Positions 10,901-20,271 of a stretch of DNA of 64,000 nucleotides are shown here, in pieces. The position numbers and the translations under genes are program-made. Each line of letters starts with the position of its first letter. Position 1 is the first letter of the stretch. The notes under the pieces are model-generated. The model made no database searches. It was not told the origin of the DNA and saw only the letters and a program-made list of their open reading frames with translations. The stretch is from contig NC_063994.1 of NCBI RefSeq assembly GCF_932276165.1, positions 10,044,001 through 10,108,000 of the forward strand, written 5' to 3'. Source of the stretch: Plutella xylostella. Its lineage: Eukaryota > Arthropoda > Insecta > Lepidoptera > Plutellidae.

Positions 10901-10916
10901 TATCCAAAGTACCTAA
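7908..10916 (+). CDS. LINE ORF2: endonuclease and reverse transcriptase
   Basis: The 1002-residue protein carries an N-terminal APE-type endonuclease: FHVNIRSI near residue 30, VITEPNI, GGGVLIYTHTDL, VGIYRPP, ICGDININLLD and a terminal DHY near 243. RT follows: KSPGSDN near 500, FFDFKKAFDTLRHE near 630, GVPQGSGCGPLCYL and YMFADDLC with the catalytic FADD at 716-719. The C-terminal part includes SIISYGIECYG. It nicks the target and reverse-transcribes LINE RNA (target-primed). Two oddities are a very GC-rich Ala/Gly/Pro insert at about 8680-8755 between the two domains, and a GC-rich block at 9795-10160 covering RT motifs A to C while the rest of the ORF is AT-rich. Confidence 0.9.
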   Translation: MISSCNSEVSVDSLQSWSSTLNDKKDFYLFHVNIRSIKKYYNDLIVTCKGFFAILDVIVITEPNIPHSMLGMYGISGYDLNSYTRPNRKGGGVLIYTHTDLAARVIEPPFTMLTAECVIVSINKNNIEIIIVGIYRPPKINQENKVVQFLDELNLLLKKLNNDKIIICGDININLLDTKNKNISHYENIMARYGYSRCISKVTRREILKGEIVESCIDHIFVKCPSYDIYSAVIEHKMADHYCTTVALSSPELRRCMVPPTSAAAQPPLGAGGAAARGGGTTRRFIDNKLVQEKLDSVEFSELLNLNCPLELYNKIYETFASIYEDCYRTKVIKCSGRDDKGWVDASMKRMILERDRLFILWCNDKSNMLKRLNYTRLRNKCNKLFFKIRNEYTKRKIIECNGNIKKIWENINNLLGRTKQSTDDLIQKYIKDKSQEEISNNFAYTFINDIDKIVHDCDKKFLDRTDYVNTSPVCMRWKPVTARQVLKVIKLMSSNKSPGSDNIRMRDIKIVSEKISPIIAHLINLCIKFSLFPAKLKEAIVRPIYKKGDHKNYGNYRPIAILASIEKIIEKCIINQQNVFLTKHNIINDCQHGFQAGKSTSTLLTKFTDEINGYLNDKKFVVAVFFDFKKAFDTLRHETLLEAMAECGVSGPINSWYREYLLERSFRVRVGQGYSGAQSAAGRGVPQGSGCGPLCYLMHVNSLCNVIRHCSSYMFADDLCTLRAGRDMDEVTPLVQEDIDNITRWAHDNGIVINSDKTNLIVIQSPYSCIPKIPCKLVAHDFSCIHSNGSNCNCHVLNKVPHVKYLGMCIDENMGWIDHVDYIVSKLRILLCKFNQLSYKVPKFMLKTIYLSLVDSIISYGIECYGSTFKTHIDKIETLQIRFLKLLVDKKTKAKLNHDYKKLFKICKILPASLKYKHNVAVSNHSSQNHKILKQHGLNTRSAAQGKFETTRVNNYFGGRMLKRQVPRIMNEMPSHIRLEKNINKFSVMYKTYLLNTIQST

Positions 10917-11190
10917 TTGCCTGTAATGTATCAAAATTAACTTTATACCAGTATGTATAAGTCATCAACCTCTTAAATATAAAACTCTAAAACTAATTGT
11001 TCCTGTTTAACTATAATGTAAGCTAGGTATATATAAATGTGCATATGTGCTACTAAGCTATGTTAAATTTGTTATTGTAGTGCGACTCCTTACCCACAGT
11101 CAAACCATATTAACTTTTGGTTTTGTGGGATGTATGTAATATCATAAGTTGTTTTTCTTTGAATAAAGATTTATTCTATTCTATTCTATT

Positions 11191-11412
11191 AGTTACATTT
11201 ATTTTTATTTTTCAACGCTTCTTTTATTTTTGGTTCTGTGCGTGTTTTTTTTTTGTTTTGTGTATTATTAAAAAAAGAGTACAACGTTACTTAATTTTTT
11301 TGTAACGGAACGGAGTAAATTTTTTTTTTTCAACTCTTGTTCACAATTTACCCAAGTTTTTAAATAACGATTCTTGTTGCTTCCCCCATTGTAATATTTT
11401 AATTTTTTCGTC
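11191..11412 (+). other. Gypsy leader downstream of the LINE insertion
   Basis: T-rich untranslated leader between the nested LINE and gag. I see no ORF or hairpin of note. Confidence 0.6.
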
Positions 11413-12747
11413 ATGTTCCCCATAAAATTTTTGTCCCTTCAAAAATCCGAACTGGAATACGAGGTATCCATCAGAGGTACAGTTCCAGCGTCCAGTGTTG
11501 CGGAATTGCGAAAGCAAATAGTGGAGCTGGCTATAAACTTTTCCTCTGAGGATATCCTCGAGTCCGGTTTGGATTCAAAAAAAGACTTGCAGGGTGTGTT
11601 CGAGGTTTTGTCTAAAATACAGGCCAATTTTGAGTGTGTAAAACCTGACAAAGCACTTGTGCAGCGGACACGGAACATGTTACACCATTTGCATCACCGT
11701 CTAAATAGGATGCAAACGGTTGACTTAGATAGGGTCGCGTATGAGGAAACCGTATCTTTATACAAATCCTATATGGAAAAAATTATTTCCCTGGAAAATA
11801 AGAGTATTGACCCTCTATCAATACCCACTGCGGAACCTTCTGTTCCCAGTCCAAGCGTTCCTTGCGTCGTTTCGGTGACCTGTGAACGTGGTAGTGCAGG
11901 CGAACTATGCAAACTTAAATACAATGGAAAAACTTGCGTGCGGGCTTTCGTTGAACGTGTCACGGAATTCTTAGAGTCACGGAATCTTGCCGACGATAAA
12001 TTTCTAGCGTATGCGACCGAGATTTTTACGGACCATGCGCTTATTTGGTATAGAAGCGTAAGAAATCAGGTGTCAAGCTGGGCTGATTTAAGACAACTGC
12101 TCATCAAAGATTTCGACCAGTCTGATTATGACTACAGATTGCTTTCTGAAATCAGGCGTAGAACACAGGGCGAATCAGAAAATATCACCATTTTCCTATC
12201 AATAATGTCCGGCATGTTTTCTCGACTTTCTAAGAAAGTCTCAGAAGACGAGCAGCTGGAGATTATCCTTCATAACATCCGCCCCTGCTATGCGAGTACT
12301 TTGGCATCAGTCACAGAAATAACAACAATAGAAGCTCTCAGAACCCTATGTCGTAACTATGAGAACATACAGGCACGACTTTCTCATTTTCGCGAACCTT
12401 CTGGCGTTACACCTGATTCCTTAGCACCTGAGTTTGCTTACTCTTCAAGTAATCAAACCAAAAAACAAAATTATAACGAAAATAAAAACTATAATTATAA
12501 CAAAAATTATAACAATAATTTCAATAAAAACAACAATTACACGAACAAAAATGAACCTAAGAACTATATACATTCGATGGTAACTGGGAATAGGACTCGT
12601 TTCTGCTTTAGGTGCAAATCAGATTCACACAATCTTCGTCAATGCCCTAATCGCGATGTTATCGTTTGTTTCCGCTGTGGTCGTGATGGTGTTAAAACAC
12701 CCGACTGTCCGGACTGTAACAAACACAAGCCGATTTCAAAAAACTAG
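11413..12747 (+). CDS. gag: Gypsy Gag
   Basis: The 444-residue product has the helical capsid-type region of Gypsy Gag proteins: FLAYATEIFTDHALIWYRSV, then WADLRQLLIKDF, then RRRTQGESENITIFLS. An Asn/Tyr/Lys-rich linker follows near residues 350-385. A CCHC zinc knuckle, CFRCKSDSHNLRQC, is intact. A second one, CFRCGRDGVKTPDC, has Val where His should be, so it probably binds zinc poorly or not at all. The last codons are TCA AAA AAC TAG, which form a slippery frameshift site at the stop. The ATG at 11413 is the first in frame after the leader. Gag would form the particle that packages element RNA. Confidence 0.9.
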   Translation: MFPIKFLSLQKSELEYEVSIRGTVPASSVAELRKQIVELAINFSSEDILESGLDSKKDLQGVFEVLSKIQANFECVKPDKALVQRTRNMLHHLHHRLNRMQTVDLDRVAYEETVSLYKSYMEKIISLENKSIDPLSIPTAEPSVPSPSVPCVVSVTCERGSAGELCKLKYNGKTCVRAFVERVTEFLESRNLADDKFLAYATEIFTDHALIWYRSVRNQVSSWADLRQLLIKDFDQSDYDYRLLSEIRRRTQGESENITIFLSIMSGMFSRLSKKVSEDEQLEIILHNIRPCYASTLASVTEITTIEALRTLCRNYENIQARLSHFREPSGVTPDSLAPEFAYSSSNQTKKQNYNENKNYNYNKNYNNNFNKNNNYTNKNEPKNYIHSMVTGNRTRFCFRCKSDSHNLRQCPNRDVIVCFRCGRDGVKTPDCPDCNKHKPISKN

Positions 12748-12862
12748 ATGTTCAGAATTGTAGCAATAAATCAGGTAGTAACTTTGATCAATCCGACTGG
12801 AACAATTGGTTAAAAACAATTAAAACTTTCTTTAACAGTTACAAAGTTGCTACAATTCTGAA
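12738..12862 (+). promoter_or_regulatory. -1 ribosomal frameshift signal at the gag-pol junction
   Basis: The heptamer A_AAA_AAC occupies 12738-12744 in the gag zero frame, directly before the TAG at 12745-12747. Six nucleotides later a perfect 16-bp stem begins: TTCAGAATTGTAGCAA at 12751-12766 pairs with TTGCTACAATTCTGAA at 12847-12862, leaving an 80-nt loop. A -1 slip there enters the frame of pol, which is open from this point to 15956. Heptamer, spacer and stem match the established architecture for programmed -1 frameshifting. Confidence 0.85.
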
Positions 12863-15800
12863 ACATATACCGGCTTATGATCCTAAACCTTATGCCACCA
12901 TTCGCATAAACGATATTACTGCTTGTGGTCTTCTAGATTCTGGCGCGGCTGTATCGATTCTCGGTAATAACGCTCACAAAATCTTACTGGATAGTGACCT
13001 TAAATTAATTGAGAACGACTGTATTTCTGTCACTGCAGCTGGAGGCCAATCACTCAAAAGTATTGGGTACATTAATTTGCCCATACATTTTGACAACAAT
13101 TTTCATATTGTCAAAGCATACGTGGTTCCCGACATTGAATCTCCTCTTATCCTAGGTGTCGACTTCTGGCGTAGTTTTGATTTGTGTCCAAAGTTGTTAA
13201 GTTCAAAGGGTATCACCTTCCTTGATTCTCCTTTGTCAGAACTCAAGGTTGGCATTAATGATGCTTTCATACAGTCGTATGACAATTTAGATGACTCTCA
13301 AAAACTCATTGCCGACAATATCATTGAGCAGTTCAAAGACATCTCAACCGATCGTAAGGGCCTAGGCGGGACCAATCTGATTACCCACCGCATAGACACT
13401 GGCGATGCTCAGCCTGTTAGACAGCGTTATTACAGGATGTCTCCAGAGAAGCAGCGTATCCTGACAGACCAAGTAGACGAGATGCTGTCCCTCGACGTGG
13501 TCGAGCCTTGTGAGAGTGCCTGGTCGTCTCCGGTGCTCATTGTCTATAAAAGTAATGGGCAACCTCGTTTTTGCCTGGATTCCAGAAAGCTGAACTCGGT
13601 CACCAAGAAAGATGCCTACAACTTGCCTTATGTGGCCGAGATTTTAGACAACTTGCGCGACGCTAAGTATCTTTCTAGCGTCGACTTGTCAAAAGCTTTC
13701 TGGCAAATCCCTATAGCACCGGAGGACCGAGACAAGACCGCTTTCTACGTTCCCGGTAGAGGCACTCTCCATTTCAAGACCACAGCCTTTGGACTTACCA
13801 ACGCGCCAGCTACTCAGCAGCGTTTGGTCGATTTGCTGTTTGGCGACTTCGATCTGAAGACCTTTGCGTATTTGGATGACATCATTGTCATTAGTAGCTC
13901 TTTTGAGGAGCACGTGTCACTTTTACTGCGCGTGTTGGACAAGCTGAAGATGGCCAATTTGACTGTCAATCTTGACAAGTGCAAGTTCTTCAGAAGTCAA
14001 CTTAAATACCTTGGATACGTGGTGGACGCAAACGGCCTGCGCACGGATCCCGAGAAGGTTGAAGCTATCCTCAATTACCCGACACCTACTTGTCGGAAGG
14101 ACTTGAAGCGTTTTCTCGGGACCGCAACTTGGTATCGCCGTTTTGTGCCCAATTTCAGCACGATCGCAGGTCCTTTAAATAAGTTGACTTCCAATAAGAA
14201 GAACGCACCTGCATTCAAGTGGTCACCTGAGGCTGACGCAGCATTTCAGAAGTTGAAGGAGTGTTTAGTTTCGGCCCCCGTTTTATCATGCCCGGACTAC
14301 AGCCTGCCTTTCGAAGTCCATACGGATGCGAGCAACTATGGCGTTGGTGCTATGCTGACTCAGGTCATCGACGGTAAAGAGCATCCCATTGCTTACATGA
14401 GCAGATCTCTAACCAGTGCCGAGAAAAATTACAGTATCACTGAACGGGAGACCCTTGCAGTAATTACGGCCCTCGAGCACTGGCGATGCTATTTGGAGAA
14501 TGGGATGACCTTCACCGTCTACACCGACCATTCAGCACTTAAGTGGTTCCTCTCGCTCAGCAATCCGACTGGAAGGTTGGCTCGTTGGGGAGTTCGTCTG
14601 TCCTCATTCAACTTTGAAATCAAGCACAGGCGTGGGGTCGATAACGTAATTCCCGACGCTCTTTCCAGAGCTGTACCATGCTCTTCTGTGTCAACGTCCA
14701 ACTCCATTGGAACTACTAATGATGACTGGTATAAGAAGCTGTATAACGGTTGTCTGAGCTCGCCCAGTCAATACCCAAACTTTCTTATAAAGAATGGGTC
14801 ACTTTATCGGCTGAGCAAGAACAAGTGTAACCTTACTTCGGAGTTCGCGTGGAAGGAAGTCGTCCCGAGAGACTTGCGTGATAAGGTCATTGAGGACAAT
14901 CACTCGGAGCCAACCTCAGGACATCTTGGTACCTTTAAAACCTATAGGCGTGTAGCTTTACGCTATTATTGGCCTGGGATGCACCAAGATGTCGTGAAGT
15001 TCGTAGGCTCATGCCCCAAGTGTTTGTCGTACAAGTCGCCAAATCACGCAACCTTAGGTGAAATGGGTCGTCCGAAGCAGTGCTCACGACCATTTCAGAT
15101 GATCTCGGTTGACTTTGTTGGTCCTCTTCCCGTGACAAAGAAGCAAAACAGCTACCTTCTAGTTGTCACTTGTTGCTTCTCGAAGTTTTGCATGATCTTC
15201 CCCTTGCGAAAAGCTACAGCCGATGCTGTTGTCAGGATTCTGGAGGACTCCGTCTTTCTGATTCACGGAATTCCCCAGACTATATTCCTGGACAACGGCA
15301 GTCAATTTATTAGCCATGTTACTAGTGCATTCTTCAAAAAATATAACATCCCCAACATATTTTTCACCCCCAGGTATACCCCCCAAATTAATACGGTGGA
15401 AAGGTATAACAAGACCATTGTCACCTGCTTATCAACTTTTGTTGATAATGACCATCGGTCTTGGGATACCTTTGTGCCTAAAATTCAATTCGCCATCAAC
15501 AACTCTGTCAATGAGGCCACAGGATTCACACCATCTTTTCTTGTTTATGGTCGTGAACTTGTTACCTGCGGCTCTCACTATACTGACAGTGACTTGGGTG
15601 ATGAGGTTTTGTTTCTGCCTAGGGACATTTATGCTGAAAATTTGGGATGTCTTTCGTCGATTTTCAATGATGTTCAGGCCACTCTTTGGCATGCACATGT
15701 TAAAAATACGTCCCAATACAATTTAAGACGAAAACAGGCGGAATTCAATGTCGGAGACGTAGTCTTTAAGCGAACATACGTCTTGAGTGACAAGGACAAG

Positions 15801-15956
15801 TACTTCAGTAAAAAACTTGCGCCTAAATTCATCCAGTGTCGTATTACCGCGAAGAGATCGCCTCTCGTCTATGAGCTAGAAGACATGTCAGGTAAAGATT
15901 TGGGCACTTGGCATATAAAAGACCTGAAACTGTCTCGTTTCCCTAGCCGAAAATAA
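12744..15956 (+). CDS. pol: Gypsy Pol: protease, RT, RNase H, integrase
   Basis: Pol is in the -1 frame relative to gag and reads open from the frameshift site; the first in-frame ATG at 13077 is internal and lies after the protease motif, so it is not the likely start. Protease: LLDSGAAVSILG, aspartate codon at 12936. RT: SVDLSKAFWQIPI and YLDDIIVIS with YLDD at 13869-13880. RNase H: HTDASNYGVGAML near 14320. Integrase: an HHCC zinc region (HSEPTSGHLGT, then GSCPKC) at about 14900-15030, then VDFVGPLP near 15109, LDNGSQF near 15289 and the glutamate in NTVERYNKT near 15400, so D, D and E are all present. Length and domain order are normal for Gypsy. Nothing in it looks broken. Confidence 0.93.
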   Translation, partial: LDVQNCSNKSGSNFDQSDWNNWLKTIKTFFNSYKVATILKHIPAYDPKPYATIRINDITACGLLDSGAAVSILGNNAHKILLDSDLKLIENDCISVTAAGGQSLKSIGYINLPIHFDNNFHIVKAYVVPDIESPLILGVDFWRSFDLCPKLLSSKGITFLDSPLSELKVGINDAFIQSYDNLDDSQKLIADNIIEQFKDISTDRKGLGGTNLITHRIDTGDAQPVRQRYYRMSPEKQRILTDQVDEMLSLDVVEPCESAWSSPVLIVYKSNGQPRFCLDSRKLNSVTKKDAYNLPYVAEILDNLRDAKYLSSVDLSKAFWQIPIAPEDRDKTAFYVPGRGTLHFKTTAFGLTNAPATQQRLVDLLFGDFDLKTFAYLDDIIVISSSFEEHVSLLLRVLDKLKMANLTVNLDKCKFFRSQLKYLGYVVDANGLRTDPEKVEAILNYPTPTCRKDLKRFLGTATWYRRFVPNFSTIAGPLNKLTSNKKNAPAFKWSPEADAAFQKLKECLVSAPVLSCPDYSLPFEVHTDASNYGVGAMLTQVIDGKEHPIAYMSRSLTSAEKNYSITERETLAVITALEHWRCYLENGMTFTVYTDHSALKWFLSLSNPTGRLARWGVRLSSFNFEIKHRRGVDNVIPDALSRAVPCSSVSTSNSIGTTNDDWYKKLYNGCLSSPSQYPNFLIKNGSLYRLSKNKCNLTSEFAWKEVVPRDLRDKVIEDNHSEPTSGHLGTFKTYRRVALRYYWPGMHQDVVKFVGSCPKCLSYKSPNHATLGEMGRPKQCSRPFQMISVDFVGPLPVTKKQNSYLLVVTCCFSKFCMIFPLRKATADAVVRILEDSVFLIHGIPQTIFLDNGSQFISHVTSAFFKKYNIPNIFFTPRYTPQINTVERYNKTIVTCLSTFVDNDHRSWDTFVPKIQFAINNSVNEATGFTPSFLVYGRELVTCGSHYTDSDLGDEVLFLPRDIYAENLGCLSSIFNDVQATLWHAHVKNTSQYNLRRKQAEFNVGDVVFKRTYVLSDKDKYFSKKLAPKFIQCRITAKRSPLVYELEDMSGKDLGTWHIKDLKLSRFPSRK

Positions 15957-16323
15957 TTTTTATTCTGCAAACATAAACATTTCCCTTTTTTTTAAACGTG
16001 ACGTGAACATTACCCAAATGCTTGCTTTTAACATTTAACATCATAATAATAATAAATTGTCAAAATATTAGTCATTTTTTGGTATATTTTTTTATTAAAA
16101 AAAAATAATAAAAAAAATAAAAGAATGACTTATTTTATAAAAGGTTTTGCGTTAATAATCTAATATGATTTTTATTGCTTAGTTTGAATGTGGAAGTATG
16201 AAGTTGAAGATTGAATGTTTTTTTCTGACAGGTATGTATGAAAGTGTAGTATTTTACATTTTATTTTTATTATTTCACCGGATTTTATTTAGGATAAAAT
16301 CCTTTCCGTGAGACGGGGGGTAA
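15957..16323 (+). other. Gypsy 3' untranslated region and polypurine tract
   Basis: AT-rich sequence with no env-like ORF. It ends in GAGACGGGGGGTAA directly before the 3' LTR, the expected plus-strand primer. Confidence 0.8.
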
Positions 16324-17591
16324 TGTAACGTTGTAGACGTACATGTCTTTAATTAAACATATTTTTAAACTTAAACTAGCCTATTTTCTTATTTTAAAAT
16401 TTAACTTCACAATAAATAAATAAAAACATTAATTAAACCTTATATCTACAATTAATAACATTTTAAAACATAACTTCTTTTAAAGTACATTCGCACTCAA
16501 AATACTGAAACGTAATCTGTAGTCATAAACAGTTTATGGTAGAAATTTAGTTTCATAAACCTGCCCACATTTTAATATTGGTAGAAATTTATTGTTCATA
16601 ACCTGGTATTATTTTTAACATTTCGTGACATCGTGACACTTTCAACGGCTGTCGCCGCTCGCTAGTCATTCATTAGCCTTGCCATCACTGGACTCGAACG
16701 TACGCTTGCGCATCTGAATAATAATTGCTTTCGCACATATCATTGCGACCTTAAAGTAAATTTTTAAATAGATAGTGCACCTTAAGTGTCCTAACCGTTC
16801 CGGGTCCGCTATACAAGGCGCTGCTGGCTCTGTGTACCTGTGTTTTACATAAATCCTCAAACCCCCATATTGGGTAAGTTGTGAACAAATGTTATTTATT
16901 TTAATTTGTGTGCTAACATTTCTTCTTAGCTTTTGAATTGCTGTTTATTGGCGGTTACGGTGTTCAACCGACCGTTGGAATATTCCAGCGGTCGCGTTTT
17001 GAATGCCGTATCCTACCTTCACCTTTTTAATATTTTCATTTTTAAACTTGTAACTTAAATATTTCTTTTTAATTGCCTTCTGCATTCATTATCTTTTGTT
17101 AAATTTAAAGCCTACTTAATTCTTCGCAATTGTAAACTCCGTTCTGATTGTTTTCACCACGGCACCGCTTGCTACATAAGTACTTACCTACAATGCGTTG
17201 CCGTCGGTGGTAACACGGAACGTTATGGAATCATTCCTAACGTATTTCGTTGGCCATTCCAGGGTTTCAGTACGGGATTTAGAAGACCTAGGCTTCGCTT
17301 TGCTACCTACTGCTGCATCACCCTCTGCTTCGCTTCCGCTTCGGACCTACAGCTGAGCACGGCGACCTACAACCCTGCCCGTGGCTGACGACCTGTTCCA
17401 CCGGCATCTGACCATCCAGGGGAGTGCTTGAACTACGCAGTGAAATCAGATACTAGGCCGACACACCACGACCCGTTCTACCGACTTAGGTGGCCTGCGG
17501 CCATCAATAAACTATTTTCGTTGGACCTACCTCTACCTCTTTTATTTACCTCCCAGTAGGGACGATAGGTAAACAGGTGGGGAACGTCACA
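16324..17591 (+). repeat. 3' LTR of the Gypsy element
   Basis: Near-identical to 5086-6357 and followed by the target duplicate AAGG. The AATAAA at 17506-17511 would be the polyadenylation signal of element RNA. Confidence 0.95.
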
Positions 17592-19878
17592 AAGGTTACT
17601 TTAATGTAACAAGGTGGCTACTAGACGCCTGGTATACAAGATCATTAACATCGGTAGCTACGGTAGTCTAAAAAAAATCTGTTTATTTACTTTCTGGAAA
17701 AACTTATAGCTGTGGTTCTTCAGGTTTCAGCCGGTTGTATTGTTTTGTAAAGTCTAGCGTGAGTCTCACTGTCGTTGAAAACTCTCATGCACTCTTTATA
17801 TTCTACTTAGTACCTACAGTTTTTTAATATTATGTTATAAGTAACATTACAAAAACATAATAAGTATTTACAAATACGAGACAAAGTCCTTGGTCCGGCT
17901 CATTTCGCAGCTTCCGTTTCCCGATTCTAATCAGACCTTCCCGAAATAGTCAGATTTATTGCAAAAGCGGAACAAACCGTGTTAAAAATGTATTTATGCT
18001 ATAAATAAATCACGTAAAGTAAACTGTAGCGAGGTGATGTCGAGAAACAAAGTGTACTTAACTAGCTGTTTCCCGCGAACTTCGGTTTTGCCGTGGGAAT
18101 TACGGGATAAATAGCCTATTTGCTAATCCAGGGTGGGAGCTTTCTGCATGCCTACCGTTGCTCTACCCGTTTTCCCGTGAAAGAGTAACAACCATCCATC
18201 CATACGTACAAACTTTCCCGTTTATAATTTGAGTGGGATTTCGGCACACGCGCGCACCAGAATAGAAAATTGTTATAGAAACGTGCAACAGAGTGGAAGC
18301 GAATGTGATGTTTGGACTGTAACTACCTCACTTGAAGACAAATCATAATACAGGTGACCTGTACAATGTATAATAATGCAGCCATAGGCAATGCGGATTT
18401 ACCTGTATATGTGTTCCACTTTTATGTCGGGAAATCAGACACAATGGACTTGTGTCCTGGAGGGATCTGCGCATCGATGCTAAAGGTTAAGGTATACCAA
18501 GCGAAGATGAATCGAAAAAGAATGTGCGAAAGAAAACCGCTTTGATAAGACACGGTGGCATGGCTATTAAAGATGATGATTTCAAACTAGTGCTACTGGT
18601 ACTTATGCGTATAATTAAATCGAATATGCAGTTAGGATAAAATAGCACGTAATCATACGCCATGCAAGTAAGTAGGATTATAACATATTCCGCCACTTGA
18701 TGCAACCTATCAGAGAGATGAAAGCCGCCCACGAGCCACGTCGTCGCTTCAGTAAATACATAAATCAACCATTCACGTCTTGCAGCAAAATAAAAATAAT
18801 CACGGCAGAAAACTGAATTTTCACGGTGTTCTGACGTTTTTTAATTAGATTTTTGGGATAATACAACAAAATGTAGCTCTTTTTTTGTGTGCTAAGGTTA
18901 TTTTCGAATTTGAGGGGTTGTGAGTTTGAAATGCTGGGTATTGTATATGGGTGTTAACGGCATTAAGGTTTGAGCTTACGTGGATACAGATAAGGCAAAT
19001 TTTTATTTATGGAAGACCAGGAAAAGTGGTAAAAAAAATCAGCTAAAGGAATGCTTGCAAGAAACAGCTAGCTAGTGACAAACGTTATATTGATTGGTAA
19101 CTAAAATCGCGAATATAGCAAAGGGAGAAAGTTTTCAACAAAATCCTGTTCAAACATAAGGAAAATTGGCACATTCGCAATGTAAACTATACAAAAATAC
19201 TTGCTTAAAGTTGCTTTGAACATCAACAATCCTTCACATTCACACAACAAAGTAAGTATGTATTAGAATACTTTGTGTAACTAATTTTAGTTTCGACAGT
19301 TTAAAAATATTAATGGCACTTACCTACTTATCATTTATTCTTACAGAGCCAATTTCACGATTCCAGAAATCAAATTCTTATGTAAAAATATGTGAAAGTG
19401 ACATATGTTTGAAACTACAGACAGTTTTGAAGAATTTATGTTGAAGTAGAAACGAAATCTTCATGAACTTGCAACAAAAAGAAAGCAGCTGCCACTACAC
19501 GGGTTCGTCATCGGCGCAGATAAACGCCGCCATATCGGAGGGGGAACGTGTACTAAACGAGTTTATCGACGTCGATAACGGATCTTGGTGGTTTTATCGC
19601 AACGAATAATTTCTTAAATTAGATATATTGTTCCATACAGCAGGTAACAAGACCACTCTTGCGGATCTAGTGGATCGATCGATGGCCGATGACGGACAGT
19701 TTTCATGCGTACGCTATTTTAAGTTTACTCTATTTCAATTATTTCACACTCCCCGTACTACCTATAACATGTTTCAGAATTTACTATGGGTCATTAGTTG
19801 AATATCGGTGGAATAGTCATACATAAGAGAATGTATTGGTTACTTATTCATGTTATTAGGTCAAATAAGATATATTTA
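17592..19878. other. Intron 3 sequence between the Gypsy and the second LINE
   Basis: AT-rich, with no host exon or element ends that I can place, except for the dispersed repeat listed separately. Confidence 0.5.
18065..18245 (+). repeat. Dispersed repeat, copy 2
   Basis: It begins TTTCCCGCGAACTTCGGTTT, continues with a GGGATAAATAGCCTA segment and CGTGAAAGAGTAACAACCAT. The same order of blocks is at 60300-60535; a shorter version is at 3350-3480. Confidence 0.6.
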
Positions 19879-20271
19879 TTTATTTTATTTTATTTTATTT
19901 TATTTTATTTTATTTGGAAAGCTAACAACTTTAAGTACAAAGATATAAACATTATATTAGGTATCATATGAGTTAATAACAAGCTTTCACATATAATTAC
20001 AAATATAGGTACTAAGTAGGAGAGCGTAGTTTATGACAAAGTTTGCACAAACACATACCTACGTTACAAATTAAAAGCTACGTAAGTACCTACTAACGTA
20101 GGTTAAAACAACGTCACGTTATGAGAAAAAGTAAGAAAAAAAAAATTATTATAAAGTTAAGATGCTCTAGAAGTTATATGCTATGACTACAATTATGTAA
20201 ATAATCAGGTCTGTAAACCACTACGGCTATTGGTAGATTTTATATTTCGGTAAATTACCTACACAAATATA

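Larger units (their letters stand above)
6673..11190 (+). mobile_element. Full-length non-LTR retrotransposon (CR1/Jockey-like) nested in the Gypsy leader
   Basis: It has two ORFs with a 100-nt spacer, a 5' UTR of about 130 bp and a 3' end with GAATAAAGATTTATTC followed by short ATTCT repeats. An 8-bp ATTAGTTA at 6665-6672 and 11188-11195 is a candidate target-site duplication; the ends are tentative because the tail repeat overlaps it. Gypsy leader sequence resumes afterwards and runs into gag. Both ORFs are open, so the copy may be intact. The clade (CR1, Jockey or a relative) is not settled by eye. Confidence 0.85.
5086..17591 (+). mobile_element. Gypsy-type LTR retrotransposon, near-complete, carrying a nested LINE
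   Basis: Two LTRs of 1272 and 1268 bp differ at only about half a dozen places. Each starts TGTAACG and ends CGTCACA. The flanking 4-bp AAGG on both sides (5082-5085 and 17592-17595) is a target-site duplication. A primer-binding site TGGCGCCCAACG begins one base after the 5' LTR, and a G-rich polypurine tract precedes the 3' LTR. Between them lie gag (11413-12747) and pol (to 15956) with protease, RT, RNase H and integrase, so it is Metaviridae/Gypsy order; I see no env-like ORF. A complete LINE sits in the leader between PBS and gag. It inserted in RhoGAP intron 3, antisense to the gene. The near-identical LTRs and open gag and pol point to a recent insertion. Confidence 0.95.

Noticed and set aside
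11161..11190. The LINE tail (ATTCT repeats) and the SINE family 1 tail (AGAAT repeats) look alike and suggested that this LINE mobilises the SINE.
   Set aside because: When each is read in its own sense the tails are reverse complements, not the same sequence, and the sequence before them is unrelated. A shared 3' end is not shown.
13077..13079. ATG at 13077 as the start of a separate pol gene.
   Set aside because: It lies after the protease active site, and the frame is open back to a -1 frameshift signal at the gag stop.
15957..16323. An env-like third ORF that would make the Gypsy element an errantivirus.
   Set aside because: Only about 370 AT-rich bases lie between pol and the LTR; no open frame of useful size.
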